From NCBI RefSeq assembly GCF_037975245.1, contig NC_092568.1, forward strand, positions 4,477,001-4,541,000: a DNA stretch of 64,000 nucleotides, written 5' to 3'. Below, in pieces: positions 55,801-64,000 of the stretch. This DNA is from Apostichopus japonicus (lineage: Eukaryota; Echinodermata; Holothuroidea; Aspidochirotida; Stichopodidae). The first letter of the stretch is position 1. Each line of letters opens with the position of its first letter. The notes beneath the pieces are model-generated. The model was not told where the DNA came from. It saw nothing but the letters and a program-made list of their open reading frames with translations, and searched no databases. The translations under genes and the position numbers were made by a program.

Positions 55801-58800
55801 CCAACCTTCCACAAGTAATCAAAAAGTGTGTGGTTGTTTATTTTCTAAGTAGAAATAATTAACATTAAAAACACAGAATATCCATAGTTTGACATCTGGT
55901 CATCTGATTCACATCTCTCTTTACTTTATAGTATTAAATTGCATTAATAAAATAGATACAAAAATTTGATTTTTTTTTTTTGAAAGGGAGAAACAAATTT
56001 ATAAATCATGGTTCAAAAATGGTCTCTCTCTCAAACTTTTTATTCATCCTCAGGCTTAGAGATAGTGTGTGTTCAAAGTCTTTGTTTAAATAAAACATAC
56101 ATGTATTTACTGTGTGCTACATTGTATCAATTAATAATTAATTAATAAAAACAAAGATAATCCACAATGGTGTGTTGAATCTGTATCTAATTATTATGTG
56201 GATTCATCAAGTTATTAACATACAGTATGATATGAAGATCAATAGTAAACATGTCAGAGTAATGAACAGAACCAAACAATATCTTTTTTTCTGCAATATT
56301 GCAGAACAATGCAACTTAAAACTGGCTAATTGAATCTCAATGACATCAACTGACGTACAAACAGTGAGACTTTCAACCTTTGCCTCTAATAATTCTTTCT
56401 TCATGTTTTATTTGTATTCTCCCTGAATTTGCCCAAAATTTGCATCTCATTGCATTTTGTTCTATGTCAGTAAACTTTTCAAAAAATAACCTTTCTGTAC
56501 TGAAAGAGACAGAAATCACATCATGCAAGGCATAAGCAGGCAAGCAAATCAGTTCCTTCAAAACCCGGATGTTTCTTTCACTTCAATTGCTCTACTGTAC
56601 ATGCACATTCACCCTCATTTATTCATACCATGCGCAGTATGTTCCTACCCTTCAAATATATTTTTCGGTTCTGGCAGACAGAATTTTACCAGAGCACCTC
56701 AATAGTGTATGCCTGATATGCACATATCTCAAAGCAGTTTACTTCCTATGCCATCAACACAAGTTGGATTGATCTCTAATTTGTTTACGAGTTTGTGGTT
56801 GTCCCTCAGCCAGTAGAAACTTCATAGCTGAGTTCAAAGTACTGATATATGTCCGAAAAAACAAAACAATTGTTGTTGCAAAGATAAGGTGGTTCTGCTT
56901 GTTGCTCAGACTGTAAGGATAGTTTAAGAGTTGGACTGTCCATATTGTTTGAACATCTCAGACCCTCCAAATAACCTTCAAAAATCAGAATTGAGAGCAA
57001 AATGTTCCAATTTGAATACTAACTCTGTACATTGCCACTCTAGGTTATTAACCTAGTCTTTACTAACCTGATTAACATCTGAGAAATTTTCTCTGGAATA
57101 CAAGCTAAACTTCATGCATGACACCCATGTGGAACAAAATGATCATTTCAAATTGAGCTATATAGAAGTCATCAAAAAGCCACCCCCCCCTCTCCATACC
57201 CCCTATGCGGTTCCAGCAGATTTTCTTGCTCTCTTAATTGTATCCTTTGTGGTTCAGAAAATTTATTTAAATTTAGCCATTCACCTTTCACCCCTTCCTG
57301 GAGTTGACCCCTTAATTTCTGGGACATGCGACCGCCTAGTAGTACCTCACAGCCCTCCTTGGCTAATCTGTTGGCCATAGCTGGGGCATTACCACCGATG
57401 TACCACGCTGCACTGGGTTTCTTCTCCACCAATTTTAAAACATCTTCAAACAGGGCTTTGTCATGCAGGTATCTCCTTAAACATAAAAAGAATAACATGT
57501 TCAGAGTGAAAGTACAGTAGTCTCAGTGAGCTGTGTTACAAATCTATGTCACTAACTACACAATGTAAATTATACAATCTACCATTGAAATCCCATGTCA
57601 CCTATTACTGCACTTCAAAACCGTGACAGTCCAGTTTTAAGCCTAAACTTAAGGATCCTGGAAACCGTGCTGTTAGATCTCAGTGCAATATTGAGTCATA
57701 TTGGGTTTGTATTGGGCAATAGCCTAAAGACCCTTTCACACTTTCCCAGATCATGTGACGTACAGTTTGGAATGAACCTTAGCGCAATGCGATTCAGCAG
57801 TTTCAGTGACCTGGAAAGGCAAAGATGCGTGAAACTATGTATCCAGAACGAGTTGTAACTGGTCCAGTATGCGTTTCCATGACGTGCTAAGGATTATTAT
57901 GAATTTAGCATCCTGGGTCTACTTCGTGTAGGTGCAGATAACTAACAGATGGCTACAGCTTACTACGACTCTCTTACGGTTTGATGTGGTTCCACTTCCG
58001 CTTACTACATGGGCAGTTACTGTCCCCTTTGGATTATTAAGGCTGGGTACTGTACGTGGTATAAAATGGTCATTTAATGCAGTCATTCATTTCTCCCCCC
58101 CCCCCACACCCTCATGTTTCATACATTAAAGGACCTCTGGAAACCTCGCCAGTGGTAAAGTTCGTATATATATATACCCTCTAAACGTTGTCACATTTTC
58201 CCGTGGGGGCCAAAACTTTGTCAACCTCTCAGTGATCAGGGACCAAGGTTTTTTTCGAAAAACGTTTTACGTGCAAAGTCAATGGGTGATAAATTGGCAA
58301 AGTTAACTTGCTTGACAAGCCCCTTGCCCCTGTAAAATAAAGGAATTATCCCGGTGAGGGGGGTTGTGATAAATTTCGTATATACCCTCTAAACGTTGTA
58401 TGAATTTGGAGGCGAAAGGATGTCGCGTTTTCCCATGGGGGCCAAAACTTTGTCAACCTCTCAGTGATCATGGACTTAGGTTTTTTATTAGATTAGTTAT
58501 ACGTGCTGTCAATGAGAGATTTTGGACACAGTCGAGATTTGTGTAGGCTACTACTGCTTGAGATTTAGCCTCTGTTAGCGCTATAGCCCCTACTGAACTT
58601 ATAACTAATCACGTTGTTAGGGTAAGTGGACTATTTGGGCCTACATATGGACTATCTGGACCTACGATACCATACTGGCCTATGCCACGGTTTAGTAACC
58701 ATAGATATAGGGCTGGTAGTTGGCCTAATCAAAAGAATTGTGCGTTAAAAGTTTGGACTGAGGCTGTACTATACCGTTAGGCCTACATTACATGAAACTC

Positions 58801-59134
58801 ACTCTCCTGCGGCACCCTTAGAAAAGAAAAATGCAAAGGTCTCAGAGAGTTCCTTCTTCCCTTCAATCGATCCATAATGTTTGACTTCTGGAGGAGGTTC
58901 GATGTTTAATTCCTCTAGGAGAGGAACGGCATCAATAACTCCATCTAGACAAGCCCCTAATCCTATTGCAACACGGGGACGTGGATGCAACTTTGCTTTA
59001 TGTTCAGCTTTTCGAAGGCTATTGAGCACGCTATCAAGTTGCCCTCGCAATTCGGTATCTTGATTTCTCTTGAAGTAAATGGCAATAAAAAGGATGACCA
59101 TTGACAAAATGCTGCCGTATTTAAATAGAGACAT
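52150..59134 (-). CDS. ADPGK: ADP-dependent glucokinase, complete spliced gene
   Basis: Coding exons in transcript order: 59134-58803, 57475-57285, 55134-55038, 54169-54033, 52817-52150. Phases agree and give 474 residues (human 497). The N terminus has a hydrophobic anchor (about residues 6-21), as in vertebrate ADPGK, which is ER-associated. Family landmarks: VAIGLGACLD, SKGAAGERYLHDKALFED, WYIGGNAPAMANRLA, HLIMEYKTGEVWG then PRANRFIVHSD, VVIGGLQMM, GMNEQEL, and the C-terminal GGGDNVSSAGL with catalytic-base Asp D463 (human GLGDAIS). It phosphorylates glucose using ADP rather than ATP. The protein ends shortly after the catalytic motif, as in the family. The start ATG has A at -3. Confidence 0.95.
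52905..53130. repeat. Hammerhead-hairpin repeat in ADPGK intron 4 (large inverted pair)
   Basis: The minus-strand core (52982-52942) and plus-strand core (53008-53048) face each other, each with GATCC-TGCTA-GGATC, GAAACGTC and helix I GCCT/AGGC. The boxes read CTGTAGA on both strands, a change in a core position. The right part carries the inverted family tail ATAAGCAGTTTGCTAACAG. The whole 52941-53049 segment can fold into one long hairpin. Confidence 0.7.
53131..54032. other. ADPGK intron 4, remainder
   Basis: No gene seen. G-rich runs at 53272-53281 and 53932-53947. Confidence 0.4.
55135..57284. other. ADPGK intron 2
   Basis: No gene or clear repeat is recognised. A poly-C lies at 57181-57190. 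Confidence 0.4.
58155..58500. repeat. ~215-bp tandem duplication in ADPGK intron 1
   Basis: TATACCCTCTAAACGTTGT, GGGGGCCAAAACTTTGTCAA and CCTCTCAGTGATCA occur twice, about 215 bp apart, in the same order. Confidence 0.85.
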
Positions 59135-60730
59135 TCTGCTTTCTGTGTCCTTTGGTAGGCAGAAAATTAAGTCTGTTCTTATTCCGGTACCTCACAGAAA
59201 ATTACAACGCTGCCAGTATAGTAACAGACTTGTACTTCGTGTACGTCTGCAATGGTTTGGATTTTTTTGTAAACAACAGTGTTTGCACACATAGCATTAC
59301 ACTGTACGCAGCAATATATGCTGAGTCATGGCAGAAGTCTTGTGTCCAGCTGGATCTCGGTAGTTTCGGGGGCGCCATTATGTCGACCCTGGAAAGGATC
59401 GACATCGGTGCATTTATAGGGTGATATCTAGTATACTGGCCACCTGGCAGACTTCATTACGTAACGATGTCTAAATGTTGCCAAGTGATAGAAAAGACGT
59501 TTTCAGAGTGACAATTGGACACTGCTACAAAGTTAATTGCACTCTGCCTCAACATGATCCTCCTATACAGGTTAACCCACCCCCCATCAAATGATTATAA
59601 AATGCCTGGTGTCTGAAAGAATTGTAAGGATAATGACCCAGATCTCCCGCTGTAATTCAATCTTGTGATAAACTGCTGCAGTTTCCCTAAGCCAATTGCC
59701 TTTACGATTACCACGTAAAGGAATGTGTTTATTTCTGATCAAGCAAGAGCAAGGTTGGGGCTGTTGGATTTGGGGACTGTTGGAGTTGGGATCACCATAA
59801 TAGAATCTTCAGGTCTCATATTGCAATCCTCTCTTAATGGCAGTGTAACTGTCCCTGTGATTAAACATAAGTATTTTCTCTGATTCAGTACAAGTACCAC
59901 TATTTTATTTAATATACTTTTTGTGAAAGAGAACAGTTAAGCGGTAAATATTAAGAAATCCCATGGGGTATGTCAATAACATTTTGCAACTGACACCACA
60001 GGAGCTGAGTCAGACATGTAGGTGGCTCCTCTGCCAGTTCTTCATTTCTCCCTCAATCTCACCTTCCTGAAGCCCACCCCACCCTCCCCAGGTGTGTCAA
60101 TCCATAGTCAGTTACGCGTGGCAGAATTTATACATTAAAACATACATGCACGCACCCACACACGTATAAACACACACATACCCACACTTAATACCTTATG
60201 GGGAACACCTTGTGAGGAACAGCAATGAGCGTGAGGATACCTTAGGGGTAACGGTGAGGATGAAGATACCTTGTGAGGAACAATGGTGGCTAGCATACAC
60301 ATTAGTGTTTTAATTATTCCTTAATTAATTGGACAGTTAATTAAATAAATGACACTTTTAAGGATCGTGTTGTATTGTGTGGTGTTGTTTAATCCTGATT
60401 TGCTGTAGCTCAACTGAATATACAAGAAAGGGTTTTAAGCTGTTCCATGAACAAAACATATGATGATTGTGGTGTAAACAAAAACTAATTAAGTTCAAGG
60501 TTACACTACATCTCTTGCTTTATAATACGGATCGGGGAACGAAAACCATAAGAATCTAAACAAATAAAGGTATAAAAGTTAGGAGCTACCAGGTAAGCTA
60601 GGATATATTGATCCCTTCAAGTAAATGAGATTAACCTTTACTGTGTAGCCTGGAAGGAGATTACCTAATTACTATCACACGCAACTGTATATTGTTGAAT
60701 CATGTTTCTTGTGTTATTGTTACCATTTGC
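59135..60730. other. Upstream region of ADPGK
   Basis: It should hold the ADPGK 5' UTR and promoter (59135 to about 59400), where short ORFs on both strands show no family similarity. Decayed short repeats with GGATACCTT(A/G)GGGG-like phrases occur at 60195-60290. Confidence 0.4.
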
Positions 60731-60734
60731 ATTC

Positions 60735-63700
60735 TAGGACCTAAATATTATTTGAGTACCAGTGTAGCTTGTGGGGTACAGAACTTAAATGTGATATAAA
60801 TGCACCTTAATGCATCCTTGTTGCAGCCTAAAGTAGATGCCTTCATTGCTATTAGAAGCCAACAATAACTTCGACAGTTGCTGTATACTGGATAATGAAA
60901 ATTCACCAATTGATGCTGGCCATGTTGTATGAGTGCCAGGATACCTTGTGGCGTACAGAAAGTGAAATAAAACTTCAATTTGCAATTTGGCTCAAAAGAA
61001 CTAAATCCTTCTACCTAGCAAACAATGGAAATTTTTGAATTCATCTAATTGACAGTAGTAATCTGTACAGTAAATTTATTAATTTCATTGTAGGACAGAA
61101 GATTATATGGGTACAAGTGTAGCTTGTGAGGTACAAAATTAAAATGTGATATAAGTATACCTTAATGCATCTAAGTGGCAGCCTAAAGTAGATGCCTTTG
61201 TTTCTATTAGAAGTTATAAACAATAACTTTGACCTTGGTTTTATACTGGAATATGAAAATTCACCTATTGATGCTGTATTCTGGTCATGTTGTATGAGTG
61301 CCAGGATACCTTGTGGGGTACAGACAGTTAAATTTAATTAAAATTTGTCTCTCAAGAACTTAACAAGAACTAAATCCTTCTACCTATCAAACAATGGATG
61401 TTTCTTGATATGAATTCATCGATTGACAGTGGTTATCTGTACAGTAAAATTTTATTCGCATTGTAGGATTTAAGATTATATGAGTACAAGTGTACCTTGT
61501 GGGGTACAGAACTTAAATGTAATATAAATATACCTTAATGCATCTAAATGGCAGCCTAAAGTAGATGTCTCCATTGCTATGAGCAGCCAACAATATTTTT
61601 TACAGTGCTTTATATGGTGGATAATAAATATTAACTTGTTGATACTGTACTCTGGTTATGTGGTATGAGTGCCAGGATACCTTGTGGGGTACAGAGAGTT
61701 AAATTAAATTAATATTTGTCTCTCAAGAACTAATAACAAAACCTTAATCCTTCTACCTAGCAAACAATGGAAATTCTTCAATATCAATTCAAAGAATTTA
61801 CCATGGTTATCTCTACAGTAAAACTTTTATTCGCATTGTAGGACTAAAGATTATATGAGTACAAGTGTAGCTTGTGGGGTACAGAACTTAAATGTAATAT
61901 AAATATACCTTAATGCATCTAAATGGCAACCTAAAGTAGATGCCTTCATTGCTATGAGTAGCCAACAATAATTTTTACAGTGCTTTATATACTGGATAAT
62001 AAATATGAACTTGCTGATACTGTACTCTGGTCATGTGGTATGAGTGCCAGGATACCTTGTGGGGTACAGACAGTTAATTCACAATTTGTCGTACTGTACT
62101 CTGGTCATGTGGTATGAGTGCCAATATACCTTGTGGGGTACAGACAGTTAAATTACAATTTGTCTCTCAAGAACTAAACAAGAACTAAATCATTCTACCT
62201 AGTAAACAATGGATATTCCTTGATATGTATTCATCAAATTGACAGCGATAATCTATACAGAAAAATACTTATCATTCGCATTGTAGGACCTAATATTATA
62301 TGAGTACCAGCGTAGCTTGTGGGGTACAGAACTTAAATGTGATATAAATACACCTTAATGCATCTAAGTGGCAGCTAGAATAGATGCCTCCATTGAAGAG
62401 CCAAACAATAACTTTGACCCTGGTTTTATACTGTAATATGAAAATTCACCTATTGATGCTGTATTCTGGTCATGTTGTATGAGTGCCAGGATACCTTGTG
62501 GGGTACAAACAGTTAAATTTAATTAAAATTTGTCTCTCAAGAACTTAATTAGAACTAAATCCATCTACCTAGCAAACAATGGAAATCCTTCAATATGAAT
62601 TCAATGAATTTACCATGGATATCTAGTAAATTGATAATTTGCATCAAAGGACTTAAGATTATATGAGTACCAGTGTAGTTTGTGGGGTACAGAACTTTGA
62701 TGTGATATAAATATACAATAATGCATCTAAGTGGCAGCCTAAAGTAGATGCCTTCATTGCTATTAGAAGCCAACAATAACTTTGACCTTGGTTTTATACT
62801 GTAATATGAAAATTCACCTATTGATGCTGTATTCTGGTCATGTTGTATGAGTGCCAGGATACCTTGTGGGGTACAAACAGTTAAATTTAATTAAAATTTG
62901 TCTCTCAAGAACTTAATTAGAACTAAATCCATCTACCTAGCAAACAATGGAAATCCTTCAATATGAATTCAAAGAATTTACCATGGATATCTAATTAATT
63001 GATAATTTGCATCAAAGGACTTAAGATTATATGAGTACCAGTGTAGCTTGTGGGGTACAGAACTTTGATGTGATATAAATATACAATAATGCATCTAAGT
63101 GGCAGCCTAAAGTAGATGCCTTCATTGCTATTAGAAGCCAACAATAACTTTGACCTTGGTTTTATACTGTAATATGAAATTCACCTATTGATGCTGTATT
63201 CTGGTCATGTTGTATGAGTGCCAGGATACCTTGTGGGGTACAGACGCTTACAATTTGTCTCTCAAGAACTTAATTAGAACTAAATCCATCTACCTAGCAA
63301 ACAATGGAAATCCTTCAATATGAATTCAAAGAAGTTACCATGGATATCTGTATAGTAAATTGATAATTTGCATCAAAGGACTTAAGATTATATGAGTACC
63401 AGTGTAGCTTGTGGGGTACAGAACTTTGATGTGATATAAATATACAATAATGCATCTAAGTGGCAGCCTAAAGTAGATGCCTTCATTGCTATTAGAAGTT
63501 AAACAATAACTTTGAAATTGGTTTTATACTGGAATATGAAATTTCACCTATTGATACTGTATTCTGGTAATGTGGTATAAGTGCCAGGATACCTTGTGGG
63601 GTACAGACAGTTAAATTACAATTTGTCTCTCAAGAACTAAACAAGAACTAAATCCTTCTACCTAGCAAACAATGGATATTCCTTGATATGAATTCAGCAA

Positions 63701-64000
63701 ATTGACAGCGATAATCTATACAGAAAAATACTTATCATTCGCATTGTAGGACCTAATATTATATGAGTACCAGTGTAGCTTGTGCGGTACAGAACTTAAA
63801 AGTGATATAAATACACCTTAATGCATCTAAGTGGCAGCTAGAATAGATACCTCCATTGAGAAGCCAAACGATAACTTTGACCCTGGTTTAATACTGTAAT
63901 ATGAAAGTTCACCTATTGATGCTGTATTCTGGTCATGTGGTATGAGTACCAGGATACCTTGTGGGGTACAGACAGTTAAATTTAATTAAAATTTGTCTCT
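60735..64000. repeat. ~365-bp satellite array, running off the right edge
   Basis: Nine unit starts at about 60735, 61090, 61466, 61840, 62285, 62650, 63017, 63378 and 63747, marked by TAGGAC-like sequence, then ATTATATGAGTACCAGTG and AGCTTGTGGGGTACAGA. Spacing is 355-376 bp except one of about 445 bp that contains an extra partial copy. Each unit holds two related halves: TATGAGTACCAGTGTAGCTT and, about 180 bp on, TATGAGTGCCAGGATACCTT, both followed by GTGGGGTACAGA. No coding capacity. Confidence 0.95.

Noticed and set aside
59152-59424. 90-codon plus-strand open frame upstream of ADPGK
   Set aside because: It overlaps the ADPGK 5' region in antisense and has no similarity that I recognise.

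Overview
This is eukaryotic, AT-rich, intron-rich nuclear DNA with GT-AG introns from an invertebrate animal. Metazoan three-gene content, the TAGGCCTA-rich non-coding sequence, and hammerhead-bearing retroelement debris fit a marine deuterostome. An echinoderm is my best guess, but the sequence alone does not prove it.

Three protein genes can be rebuilt exon by exon. (1) On the minus strand, from 11529 down past base 1, is the 5' part of an N-acetylated-alpha-linked acidic dipeptidase / glutamate carboxypeptidase II-like gene (seven coding exons seen; the peptidase domain lies outside the window). (2) On the plus strand, 15678-47542, is a complete glucosidase II alpha subunit gene (GANAB-like, GH31): 26 coding exon positions and 941 residues. 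(3) On the minus strand, 59134-52150, is a complete ADP-dependent glucokinase gene (ADPGK): 5 coding exons and 474 residues. Genes 1 and 2 are divergent, and genes 2 and 3 converge. The joined exons keep one open frame with consistent phases throughout. The products are not an operon or a shared pathway: a type II membrane peptidase, an ER N-glycan trimming glucosidase, and an ER-anchored sugar kinase.

The main observation in a gene is a pair of homologous 127-bp exons in the glucosidase gene (34470-34596 and 35200-35326). They have identical length and phase and encode two versions of the same catalytic-domain segment. Because 127 is not a multiple of 3, exactly one must be used per mRNA, so they are predicted to be mutually exclusive.

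The non-coding DNA is rich in repeats. There is a complete type I hammerhead ribozyme fold at 12284-12327 with a decayed relative 330 bp away beside a tRNA-like pol III box. A Penelope-like retroelement remnant ends in a hammerhead-like fold (6855-7400), and several dispersed hammerhead-like hairpins follow the same plan. There are hAT-type MITEs (one nested pair with an exact 8-bp target duplication), a 1.67-kb G-rich minisatellite inside the peptidase gene, and minisatellites that have copied exon ends with their splice donors. A satellite of about 365 bp runs off the right edge.
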